IMG/VR virus record: IMGVR_UViG_3300047321_000064
Span: 1 to 25,553 of that record
Length of the DNA stretch: 25,553 bases
From: a virus
Reading direction: 5' to 3' (one strand)
Shown here: positions 18,768 through 25,553 of the stretch, one piece after another
Layout: every line of letters begins with the position of its first letter
How positions within the stretch are numbered: position 1 is the first letter of the stretch
Position numbers and translations under genes: made by a program
Notes under the pieces: generated by a model
What the model was told of the DNA's origin: nothing
Database searches by the model: none
Seen by the model: the letters and a program-made list of their open reading frames with translations, nothing else

Positions 18768-19712
18768 TCATTGGCCGATGGTGACGTTCGAACCCGTCAG
18801 GCCACGGATTGCAGCCGACGCCTTCTGGTTCAGGTGCTTCAGCGAGAACTCGCCGATCAACTGCGTGCGGTTCGCATCGCCGGTCACTGCGAGCGGGATA
18901 CGGGTCCACGGACGCAGCACAGCGATCTTCCAGTACTCCGGAGCGAACAGGAGTGCCGAGTCGGCCTTCATGAAGCGGTTCAGCACGACCTTCTGCTCAC
19001 CGAACGGCGAGACGTACAGATCGACCACGTTGACGACCGTCTTGTCTGCCGAGCCATCGAAGAAGCGCGTACGGCCAGCAGCAGCCGTGAAGCCTGCCAC
19101 GGTGAGCGAGTCACCCGGCTTGATCATCATGATCTTCGCTTCGCCGCCGCCTTCATACAGCTTCTGGTTCGCGGTCAGGATGTCGTTTTCCGACAGAGCA
19201 ACCGGGGTTGCCGTGTGGTCGATCACGTTGCCCGCGTCGATCAGCGCTGCACCCGTGGCACCCGTGCCGAACACGTTGCCGAACTTGCGTGCCGTGGTCT
19301 CGTTACCGACCGCAGCGTTCTGCGCCGTACCGATGAGTGCGTACTCGAGTTCACGCTTCAGTTCTGCCGACTTCTTCGAGAGTTGCAGTGCCGTTTCCTT
19401 GGCGCGACCGTAGGTGCTGATCTTGTCAGCCGTGTTGGACACGCGGACCGTCTTCGTGAGGATCTGCGTGTAGTTCGACAGCATCGTGGTAGCGTTCATT
19501 GCGCTATCCGAAGCATCTGCGCCTTCAACTGCAGCGTTCGAACCGACTGCCGCGAGGCTGTCTTCTTGCCACTGGAACAACGTGTTGTGGACCGATTCGG
19601 TCTTCACCAACGTCTGGAAGGGGGTATTCGTCGGGCTGATGTTCGAGATCACGTCCGAAATATCTTCCTTCACGCCGACCATATCGTACGTCTTGAATGC
19701 AGTGCTGCTCAT
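18768..19712 (-). CDS. Major capsid protein (DUF5309 / SU10-like)
   Basis: The main shell protein, HK97-fold. The 314-aa sequence has the DUF5309 pattern: N-terminal KTYDMVGVKEDISDVISNIS and PTNTPFQTLV, a DSLAAVGSNAAVEGADAS strand, then NYTQILTKTVRVSNTADKIS, RELEYALIGTAQN and a C-terminal strand set (KTVVNVVDLYVSPFGEQKVV, WKIAVLRPWTRIPLAVTGDA). The Q-W-Q-x-D and KTVRVSNT features recur in the family. It lies immediately downstream of the scaffold gene, as usual for capsids. The ATG at 19712 has AGGA at a suitable distance. Two hairpins follow its stop. Confidence 0.9.
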   Translation of the reverse strand: MSSTAFKTYDMVGVKEDISDVISNISPTNTPFQTLVKTESVHNTLFQWQEDSLAAVGSNAAVEGADASDSAMNATTMLSNYTQILTKTVRVSNTADKISTYGRAKETALQLSKKSAELKRELEYALIGTAQNAAVGNETTARKFGNVFGTGATGAALIDAGNVIDHTATPVALSENDILTANQKLYEGGGEAKIMMIKPGDSLTVAGFTAAAGRTRFFDGSADKTVVNVVDLYVSPFGEQKVVLNRFMKADSALLFAPEYWKIAVLRPWTRIPLAVTGDANRTQLIGEFSLKHLNQKASAAIRGLTGSNVTIGQ

Positions 19713-19738
19713 TGTGTGTATTCCTAAAGATGGAGTGA

Positions 19739-19764
19739 GGGCCGCGAGGATGTGTGTGCGGCCC
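19739..19764 (-). other. Hairpin between scaffold and capsid genes
   Basis: GGGCCGC (19739-19745) and GCGGCCC (19758-19764) form a perfect 7-bp stem with a 12-nt loop in the leader of the capsid gene. There is no T-run, so this is more likely a processing or stabilising element than a terminator. Confidence 0.5.
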
Positions 19765-19787
19765 TTGGGGTACTTGAGAGTGTTGGG

Positions 19788-20825
19788 TTAAGACCAGCGA
19801 GCCATGAACAAGTCCGCAGCGTCCTCGGTGGATCCCGACTTCGCCAGGCGCTGCTTGAGCTTCGTGGTGGTGTCGACCTTGTTGGCCGACGAGGAGACAA
19901 CCTTGTTGGGCTTGAGGACCTTGGCGGGAGTCTTGTTGACCTTCTTGGTCACGACCGACTTGGCCTGGTCAAACTTCATTGCCTTGTACATCATCTCGAG
20001 AGCGAACTGATCGACCACTCCGTTGACTACATGCTCGGGCATTCCCTTGGAGACCGCATACGACCGCACCTCTTCATACGTCTTCGGGTTCCACCCATTG
20101 ACGTTCTTCGAGAGGTACTCGACGGCCTTGGTCGCCGCTTCCTTGACTTGCTTCTGGCGTTGATCGTTCGCAGTTGCAACGAACTGGTCAACTTCCTGGG
20201 TGATGAAACGCACTTCCTCGTAGGCTGCCTGGGCCTCAGCGCGAAGGGCTGCGAAAGAATCAGCGTCCAGTTGCTTCGATGCGACGAGCATGTCGATCTT
20301 CGCGTACGGCTCCCATCGGGCCAGTGCCTTCTGGTGCAGGCGATCAAGCTGCGCTGCCGCTTTCTGGTTTGCTTCTTCCACTGCCTTGCGCTGGGCCGCG
20401 ACTTGCTGCGACTTCTGCGTCAGTGCCGCCTCTTGACCATAAAGGCGCTTCAGATCCTTCACGGATACCTCGAGGTCCTTGTCGTCGACCTTGAGCTTGA
20501 CCACAGCATCGTCGTCGAGAACCTTGCCCTTCTTGGGCTTGGTTTCCTCGGCTTCTTCGCCTTCGTCTTGCTCTTCGTCCGACTCCTCGGCCTCTTGAGG
20601 GTCCTCTTCGGATTCCTCTGCTTCTTCTGGGTCTTCTTCGGCTTCCTCCCGATCGACTGGTTCATCATCCTCGTCGCTCGGGTCTTCGTCCTCAGGGTCT
20701 TCGGATGCCGTTGCCGGGTCCTCTTCACTCCATCGGTTCAGAAATTCGTTTGCTGCGTCAGCTTCGTCTAATGCTTCGAATGACGGCGCAGCATCAGCCA
20801 CGCCCGATTGGGTGGTGGTCGTCAT
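19788..20825 (-). CDS. Capsid scaffolding protein
   Basis: Guides procapsid assembly and leaves before DNA packaging. The 345-aa sequence has the usual build. Residues 34-95 are extremely acidic (runs of Glu/Asp with DP, EEAE units). Residues 96-250 include LKVDDKDLEVSVKDLKRLYG and long helices with heptads (KSQQVAAQRKAVEEANQKAA). The C-terminus is basic and helical. The motif DAAxxFxxRWS occurs near the N-terminus (23-33) and again as the very last residues (335-345). It sits just upstream of the capsid gene. The ATG at 20825 is 5 nt beyond the previous stop. Confidence 0.88.
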   Translation of the reverse strand: MTTTTQSGVADAAPSFEALDEADAANEFLNRWSEEDPATASEDPEDEDPSDEDDEPVDREEAEEDPEEAEESEEDPQEAEESDEEQDEGEEAEETKPKKGKVLDDDAVVKLKVDDKDLEVSVKDLKRLYGQEAALTQKSQQVAAQRKAVEEANQKAAAQLDRLHQKALARWEPYAKIDMLVASKQLDADSFAALRAEAQAAYEEVRFITQEVDQFVATANDQRQKQVKEAATKAVEYLSKNVNGWNPKTYEEVRSYAVSKGMPEHVVNGVVDQFALEMMYKAMKFDQAKSVVTKKVNKTPAKVLKPNKVVSSSANKVDTTTKLKQRLAKSGSTEDAADLFMARWS

Positions 20826-20830
20826 GTGTT

Positions 20831-21079
20831 TTACTCTTCTTCAGTGGGGGAAAGGAGCGAGTCTTTTTGCGTGACCCAACTCCGAAGTTCGTTCGTGATG
20901 TCCTGCAGCGCCCGAAGCTGGAAGAAGCGGTTCTCCCGCAACTCCTTGGCGTTCAGGTCGCTTGCAGTGATCTCGGCGAAATATTGGTTGTAGAGTTCGT
21001 TCACCGAAGTGATGAACGCCTCGTTTGCTAGAAGCTCCTCGGCAGCAGTGCCGCGTTGGAGCATTAGGGTTTGGTCCAT
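20831..21079 (-). CDS. Small helical protein between portal and scaffold (82 aa)
   Basis: Not recognised by name. The protein is helical throughout (AAEELLANEAFITSVNELYN, KELRENRFFQLRALQDITNE) with an acidic tail (SPTEEE). Podovirus head operons often carry a small gene between portal and scaffold whose product is a minor assembly protein; position is the only evidence for such a role. The ATG at 21079 abuts the portal stop without a gap and the stop is 5 nt from the scaffold start, so it is fully coupled to both. Confidence 0.8.
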   Translation of the reverse strand: MDQTLMLQRGTAAEELLANEAFITSVNELYNQYFAEITASDLNAKELRENRFFQLRALQDITNELRSWVTQKDSLLSPTEEE

Positions 21080-23134
21080 TTAGGTCCTGAGAACCGCTTG
21101 GGTTTGCGGCGGGTTCTTCTCCATCTCCTTCTCGGCCAGGTGAAGCTCTTGGGTGTGCAGCGCTGCCGTGGACTCGGCCACGAACTGCTTCACATCCACC
21201 TCGCGACCCTTGATGACCTGCTCCATCTGCATCTGCATCTTCTCCAGTTGGAGCTTGAGCATCTCGATCTGAGCGTGTTGGTCGGTCTTCTTCGCGGAGG
21301 TTTGAGCCACGGACTCCTGGACTTGGACCTTGCGCTGCTCCAACTGCATCTCCTGGACCTTGAACGGGTCAGGCTGCGGGGGCGGCAGGGTCTTCGGATC
21401 GGTGAGGAACTGGTTGACTTGTTTGATGCCCGTCTTCTCGAGGGCAGTCTTGAACACGGCGTATCGGTTGGCTTCGGTGTAGAGGCGTGCGTTACCAGGG
21501 TCAGCGGCAAGCGTCGAGTGGATCGTGAGGAACTTCATCGCCTCTTGCTGTTGCTCGTTGTATCCGAGCTTCAGTTCGACGGTACATGTCACCTCTTCCG
21601 ACCATTCCGTCGGATCGACCTGCACGAAGTTGCCAGCGATGCGGACCACCTTCGTCTGCTTCTCGTTCATGAGCACCAGGCGGTACACCTCGAGGTACAA
21701 CTCCTTGACGAAGTGGTTCGCGAAGTTGCGGGCGATGATCTTCTCGCGCTGCTGCGACAGGCTAACCATGTCGTTGAGAGACGCTTGCGAGTTCTGCTTC
21801 GATACCGCGTCCTTGTTCAACCCTTGGGACAGCCGCGACACACCTGTCACCTCTTCCTTGTCCTCGTCCAACATCTGGATCGTTTGGAATACGAAGGGAT
21901 TCAGGCCCGACTGCGGCATCGGGAGGATGCCATCGGGGCGCGACACGTTGACCAGGCCGCCGACGCGGTTCTCCAAGAGTTCCTTGGGGTTCTGCACGGC
22001 ACCCTTGACAACCATGAGACGCGGGTTGTTGGTGATGACCGTGTGATCCAGGATGCCTCGGACGAGCACCGTGCGGGCGTTCTGCGTCGGGATGACGCGG
22101 GCCGCATAGTTGCCACCATAGAATGCATGGGGGAGCGGCAGCGGCGTGAAGCAGATGAACGGCTTGCGGTCGACTTGCTCCTTGTCGAGCAGGACGTCCG
22201 TACCGGCCAGCGTGATCTTCCACAGCTTCGCCTGACCCGTGCCGTCCATGTCGATTGGCATGTAGGCTTCGGTGATGAGCACGTGTTCAGTCTGCTCCTG
22301 GTCCTGATCCTCCTCGAGGTTGGTCACTCCGGTGCCGATGTCTTCGAAGCGGGCGAGCCGCTCGGGGGACATGGACAACTCGTCGTCATCGTTCGTTCCG
22401 ACGCTGTAGACCAACTCCTTGTCGTAGCCCATGGCGATCAACTCGGACTTCGTCTTGCGGGTCCGGTGGGCCACGAAGTGGGCCTCCTCGATGCTCGGGG
22501 CCGTCGAGGTGATGAGGAATTCCTCGGGTGCTATGGGGACGTAGCGGACCTGGGACTTGTCGATCAGGCGCGTGATGGTGCCGCTGAACAGGCCCGTCTC
22601 CGGGTCGTGCTCGGCCTTCACTTCCTTCACGTCTTCCTGGGACTGGAGCATCTCGAGGGAGTCGACGTCAACGTCACTGAACTCCTCTTCCTGCTCTTCC
22701 TCACGCTTGTCCCAGAACACCTTGACGATGCCCGTGCGGGCCATCAGGCCGTCCTGGATCACCGAGGCGAACGTGCCGTAGCTGTCGTTCTGCCGGTGGA
22801 TCACGTAGTCCGCATACTCTGTAGCGATCCGCATGGGTTCGACGTCATCGTCGGTTTGCGGGTCGAACGATACGATTTTGTTGCCTGCGCTGAAGGTCTC
22901 CAAGAGCACAGCCTTGAGGGACTCCACCGCATCGAACACGTCCATTGAGACGTACTTCGAATTACCTGCGTGGGAAGGAGCGGGCTTTTCGCCATGGTAG
23001 TACTCCATGACCTTCTTGCGCTCGTCGGACAGCTTCGATGAGTAGTACTCGACACTGGAGGTGGAGTACTTCTCGACGAGAGCCTTGAGTTCCGATTCCG
23101 ACACAGGCTTGAACTTCTTGGAAGCCTTAGCCAT
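21080..23134 (-). CDS. Portal protein (P22/SU10-like)
   Basis: Dodecameric ring at the capsid vertex through which DNA enters and leaves. The 684-aa protein follows the P22-type portal family: N-terminal KYSTSSVEYYSSKLSDERKK, the diagnostic SMDVFDAVESLKAVLLETFS, a VIHRQNDSYGTFASVIQDGL helix and MARTGIVKVFWD. Later come RYVPIAPEEFLITSTA, LPHAFYGGNY, and the helical wing-stem region MLDEDKEEVTGVSRLSQGLN. The C-terminal 110 residues are a Gln/Glu/Lys-rich coiled coil (EMQLEQRKVQVQESV, MLKLQLEKMQMQMEQV) forming a barrel-like extension. The start overlaps the terminase stop by 1 nt. Confidence 0.93.
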   Translation of the reverse strand: MAKASKKFKPVSESELKALVEKYSTSSVEYYSSKLSDERKKVMEYYHGEKPAPSHAGNSKYVSMDVFDAVESLKAVLLETFSAGNKIVSFDPQTDDDVEPMRIATEYADYVIHRQNDSYGTFASVIQDGLMARTGIVKVFWDKREEEQEEEFSDVDVDSLEMLQSQEDVKEVKAEHDPETGLFSGTITRLIDKSQVRYVPIAPEEFLITSTAPSIEEAHFVAHRTRKTKSELIAMGYDKELVYSVGTNDDDELSMSPERLARFEDIGTGVTNLEEDQDQEQTEHVLITEAYMPIDMDGTGQAKLWKITLAGTDVLLDKEQVDRKPFICFTPLPLPHAFYGGNYAARVIPTQNARTVLVRGILDHTVITNNPRLMVVKGAVQNPKELLENRVGGLVNVSRPDGILPMPQSGLNPFVFQTIQMLDEDKEEVTGVSRLSQGLNKDAVSKQNSQASLNDMVSLSQQREKIIARNFANHFVKELYLEVYRLVLMNEKQTKVVRIAGNFVQVDPTEWSEEVTCTVELKLGYNEQQQEAMKFLTIHSTLAADPGNARLYTEANRYAVFKTALEKTGIKQVNQFLTDPKTLPPPQPDPFKVQEMQLEQRKVQVQESVAQTSAKKTDQHAQIEMLKLQLEKMQMQMEQVIKGREVDVKQFVAESTAALHTQELHLAEKEMEKNPPQTQAVLRT

Positions 23135-24699
23135 TAAATCATTTCGATGTAGAAGTCATCTGTACTCTCAACGGGAGTAAAGCGACCTTCGTGGATGAAA
23201 TTCGCTAGTGCGAGGGACATCACACAGTCATCGTGACAACCCGGTTCCGCTTCCATCTTGCCCTCGTCGGTCACCACGTAAGTGATGAGTTCGCGGAGGG
23301 TAGTCTTGTCGACGACCTCAATATCCTTCTCACGGAGCGACGCGCGGAGCTTGTCGATGATGAGAGGCTTGGTCTTGGAAGTCGTGCGGAATCCGTAGAC
23401 TTGGGTCTCCTGCTCTGTCTCTTTGTCGACGTGAGTCTCGAAATAGAGTGCAGGGTACGCCAGGTCTTTGCCGAGGCGGGTGACTGTGAGAATGCCGTGG
23501 TTGTTGTTTTCCACAGCGAGCTTGGCGGTATTGAAGAAGTAGCCGAGCTTCTCGAGCACTGTTGCGAAATAGTCTGGATGCACCTGGGATCGGTAGAGGC
23601 CCACTTGGCGCTTCTGTGAGTCGAGGATCTGTGCGACGGACCAGTCCCCTCCTTTGACGCCCATTGCCACGTCCGCGCCGATGTAATACTGCTCACCGGG
23701 GTCGTGTAGGCGGTAGAGGATGAGGTCGCCGCGTTGGGCCTCCTCGAAGGACTCCCCGATCAACTCCATGCGGCTCTTTATGTCCGGAGCGGTCTGGAGG
23801 TATCCATGGATCTGTTGGGTGTGGAAGACCGGACGGCCCGAGGTCAGGAACGCTTCATCGGCGTGGCAGGGGTACTCCTGCTGGAAAAGCTCCTCCCCGT
23901 TGATCGCGACCTTGTGTCGGCGGAACATGAGTTGTTCATCGTCAAGACCGTACTTGTCGCCGAGTTCCTGCTCCTTTGGCGTACGCTCGAATCCCTTGGG
24001 AACCGGAGATCGGTACTCCTTCTGAAGGAACCACTCAATGAAGATTGGCTCGAATTCAGACTTTCCTTCGACGGCGTTTGTCCAGATGTTATGGAATGGG
24101 TTTCCGATCCCGTTCGCGGTACTCTCGATGAACACCATGGTGCCTGGGTTGTTCGGGATAGCCTGGAACAGGCCGTTGACGTTCTCGCGTGCGGTCGCTG
24201 GTGGATAGAACGCCACCTCGGATAGGTGTGCAAGCTGAATCGTCTCTCCCCGCCCGATGCCCTCTCCGCCTGCGGTGGCGACCATGTATGAGCTATCGAG
24301 GATGTCGAACGACAGTTCCTTGCGGGAAGAGTACTTCGTGTGCGGTCGGAGGATCTCTGGGCACTCTTGATGGTATCGCTGGGTCATCGTGAAAAGCGCC
24401 TTCGTGGATTCGCTCTGGTGCGTAATCACGATTGCCTTAATGGCCCGGTGTTGTGAGGTCCACCAGTAAAGCATCCCCTGAATTACAGTGGACAGCCCCT
24501 GCTGGCGACCTTTTAAGACCACTGCGCGAATCTTTCCAGTCTCCTGGAGTTGCTTCATGCAGCGGCCTACAAAAATCTTCTGGGCTTCGTTCAGGACGAG
24601 GGGCTTGATGGCCCCCTCCTTCGTTCGAATCTTGAGCGCGTGCTTGGCATAGAATTCGAAGTCCTCGAATAGCCGCTTTCGCACGGCGTCAACACTCAT
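23134..24699 (-). CDS. terL: Large terminase subunit
   Basis: ATP-driven packaging motor with nuclease. The N-terminal ATPase has Walker A KGRQQGLST at 63-71, an adenine-binding Q motif before it (NEAQ), Walker B IQLAHLSE at 154-161 with catalytic E161, and coupling motif IESTANG at 191-197. The C-terminal RNaseH-like nuclease has D343 (YIGADVAMG), E397 (LAVENNNHG) and D490/D491 (CHDDCVMSLALA). Length 521 aa is usual. The start overlaps the end of the small subunit gene by 4 nt. All catalytic positions seem intact, so packaging should work. Confidence 0.97.
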   Translation of the reverse strand: MSVDAVRKRLFEDFEFYAKHALKIRTKEGAIKPLVLNEAQKIFVGRCMKQLQETGKIRAVVLKGRQQGLSTVIQGMLYWWTSQHRAIKAIVITHQSESTKALFTMTQRYHQECPEILRPHTKYSSRKELSFDILDSSYMVATAGGEGIGRGETIQLAHLSEVAFYPPATARENVNGLFQAIPNNPGTMVFIESTANGIGNPFHNIWTNAVEGKSEFEPIFIEWFLQKEYRSPVPKGFERTPKEQELGDKYGLDDEQLMFRRHKVAINGEELFQQEYPCHADEAFLTSGRPVFHTQQIHGYLQTAPDIKSRMELIGESFEEAQRGDLILYRLHDPGEQYYIGADVAMGVKGGDWSVAQILDSQKRQVGLYRSQVHPDYFATVLEKLGYFFNTAKLAVENNNHGILTVTRLGKDLAYPALYFETHVDKETEQETQVYGFRTTSKTKPLIIDKLRASLREKDIEVVDKTTLRELITYVVTDEGKMEAEPGCHDDCVMSLALANFIHEGRFTPVESTDDFYIEMI

Positions 24700-25154
24700 T
24701 CGCTATCCTTAACTTCACTCGCCAAGTCGAGGAGGAAATCTTCCGCCTTCTTGACGTTCAGGTTGGTTTCGTTGGCGGGCTTCGCCAGTGTGAAATCGAG
24801 CAGCGTTCGTGCTGCTGCTAGTTTGTCCTTCGGACTGATGTCCTCGAGGTGCATCACCGCAGCTACGGTTTCGATGGCCTCGCGGGCATACTGATCCTTC
24901 GGGAGGACGTATCCTTTTTCTTCCATGGTTTTCAGTAGTTTTAAGCCCTGGGTATGGGCGTAGGCCCACACCTTCTGGCGCATGTGTTTGGTCCACCCCG
25001 CCTTGGCCCCGAAGGGCCGTTTGGGGGTAGTCTTTCTCCGGGAACGCCACTCAGCTAACTGAGCGCGGCCTTCAGGCGTCTGACTCAGCTTCGCGAAGTG
25101 ACTTCCCGGGTTTTTTCGGCCCTTTCGAGCGTCCGGTTTCGGTGCTTGCGACAC
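24696..25154 (-). CDS. Probable small terminase subunit
   Basis: Recognises phage DNA and hands it to the large subunit, which it directly precedes. The sequence begins with a basic segment (KPDARKGRKNPGSHFAKLSQ, then EWRSRRKTTPKRPFGAKAGW), then helical parts (RQKVWAYAHTQGLKLLKTME, YAREAIETVAAVMHLEDISP, KDKLAAARTLLDFTLAKPA) and ends with an acidic tail. Position and size fit TerS, but the sequence does not match a family I can name. The frame is open up to 25328, yet everything before about 25154 is Arg/Ser/Pro-rich other-frame reading of the overlapping gene. The best start available is GTG at 25154, with only GAGA upstream. Confidence 0.7.
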   Translation of the reverse strand: MSQAPKPDARKGRKNPGSHFAKLSQTPEGRAQLAEWRSRRKTTPKRPFGAKAGWTKHMRQKVWAYAHTQGLKLLKTMEEKGYVLPKDQYAREAIETVAAVMHLEDISPKDKLAAARTLLDFTLAKPANETNLNVKKAEDFLLDLASEVKDSE

Positions 25155-25359
25155 TGGGTTTCTCGATGGTGTCCAGGCGAGTCCGTATGGACTTCTGAGC
25201 GGCCAAAAGGGTCGCCTGGGTGGTTGGGACGAGGTGGGAATGGGGGAGTTGGAAGAGGACCTCCTCCCCACATGCCAGTTTTTCCTCGTTTGTGAGCGCT
25301 GCGTCTTCCCACACACGGTCGAAGGCACGCAGCAAGTGGATAATGTCGATGAGTTTCAA
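25072..25359 (-). CDS. Small hypothetical protein upstream of TerS (95 aa)
   Basis: Not recognised. It starts with TTG at 25359 (weak GGAAAA upstream), directly after the preceding stop. The first 60 residues are helical (KLIDIIHLLRAFDRVW, TNEEKLACGEEVLFQL, TTQATLLAAQKSIRTRLDTI); the rest is Ser/Lys/Pro-rich and probably flexible (VASTETGRSKGPKKPGKSLR). The 3' end overlaps the TerS-like gene by about 83 nt in another frame, an unusually long overlap that leaves the exact limits of both genes uncertain. It might be a packaging accessory. Confidence 0.65.
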   Translation of the reverse strand: MKLIDIIHLLRAFDRVWEDAALTNEEKLACGEEVLFQLPHSHLVPTTQATLLAAQKSIRTRLDTIEKPSVASTETGRSKGPKKPGKSLREAESDA

Positions 25360-25362
25360 GGG

Positions 25363-25553
25363 TTATTTTCCGTAGCGGATTAAAGTTTCGGCAACGCGCT
25401 TCGCTTCAATCTGCTGGTCGGTAGACGCACCCTTCATGAAGTCATCGAATGCCTTTTGGCGGGCCTCGTTGGGGTCCTTAGCAGTCTTCACGTTCTTCGT
25501 GTCGATCAGTTTGGCCACCAGCTTCTGAACTTCAGGGTCCTGGGCTTGCGCCA
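25363..25553 (-). CDS. Partial hypothetical protein, truncated by the window edge
   Basis: An open frame on the minus strand that enters from beyond 25553 and ends with TAA at 25365-25363. The visible 62 C-terminal residues are charged and helical (AQAQDPEVQKLVAKLIDTKN, DPNEARQKAFDDFMKGASTD, QQIEAKRVAETLIRYGK). Codon use fits the neighbouring late genes and the stop is 3 nt from the next start. No family was recognised; the missing N-terminus could change this. Confidence 0.65.
   Translation of the reverse strand, partial: AQAQDPEVQKLVAKLIDTKNVKTAKDPNEARQKAFDDFMKGASTDQQIEAKRVAETLIRYGK

Noticed and set aside
19752-20771. Plus-strand open frame opposite the scaffold gene
   Set aside because: Its hydrophobic Leu/Phe-rich end is simply the reverse reading of the Glu/Asp codons of the scaffold's acidic tract, not a membrane protein.
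21071-22948. Long plus-strand open frame (625 codons) opposite the portal gene
   Set aside because: Its composition (Leu, His, Arg, Val, Asp-rich) is that of an antisense shadow of the portal gene; it also runs against the late operon.
25110-25117. A AAA AAC slippery heptamer suggesting programmed -1 frameshifting between the small upstream gene and TerS
   Set aside because: The heptamer is in phase with the TerS frame, so a -1 slip would move from TerS into the upstream gene's frame, the wrong direction. Joining them would need +1 or -2, for which no stimulatory element was seen.
1-25553. CRISPR arrays, tRNA genes and insertion sequences
   Set aside because: No regularly spaced repeats, cloverleaf-like sequences or transposase genes were recognised on reading through both strands.

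Overview
The window is a stretch of a temperate, plasmid-like tailed phage (a 'phage-plasmid') of a fairly GC-rich proteobacterium. Codons favour G/C at third positions, and the origin carries two exact canonical DnaA boxes (TTATCCACA). The host cannot be fixed further from sequence alone; a beta- or gammaproteobacterium is my best guess. Head genes look like the short-tailed (podovirus) type: a DUF5309/SU10-like capsid protein, a P22/SU10-like portal and a head-tail adaptor.

Region 1 (1-9840, rightward) is a T7-like replication and nucleotide-metabolism module of tightly packed, often ATGA-overlapping genes. It encodes a Holliday-junction endonuclease (T7 gp3-like), primase-helicase (gp4-like), family A DNA polymerase (gp5-like) and 5'-3' exonuclease (gp6-like). 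Among these lie a DUF5664 dNTP-pyrophosphohydrolase-like protein, many small unknown genes and two HNH homing-type endonucleases. It ends at an intrinsic terminator near 9846-9869.

Region 2 (9870-13690, rightward) is the lysogeny/plasmid-maintenance module. It holds a complete tyrosine recombinase, a doubtful ORF, a ribbon-helix-helix (RHH) protein, then a strong par promoter with operator repeats. These drive a small type-Ib ParA, an RHH ParB-like partner and a winged-helix Rep-like protein. Next comes an origin-like region (AT-rich stretch, TTGAACACTT iterons on both strands, two DnaA boxes), followed by a small Cys-rich lipoprotein. The phage therefore appears to carry both a T7-like lytic replisome and an iteron plasmid replicon.

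Region 3 (13691-13933) is the convergence zone. It has a strong bidirectional terminator followed by a self-contained promoter / ~110-nt transcript / UUCG terminator unit that looks like a small RNA gene.

Region 4 (13934-25553, leftward) is the late module. Read in transcription order it encodes a partial unknown protein, a small unknown, TerS-like, TerL, portal, an 82-aa protein, scaffold, major capsid, an HNH endonuclease, a 98-aa protein, adaptor, tail fibre, fibre-assembly-like protein, a 73-aa protein, GH24 endolysin, a 3-TM holin and an XhlA-like membrane protein.

The best targets for follow-up are the HNH gene bracketed by a duplicated gene junction, the in-frame second start of the primase-helicase, the origin/par circuitry, the twin promoter-like elements ahead of the integrase and RHH genes, and the candidate small RNA.
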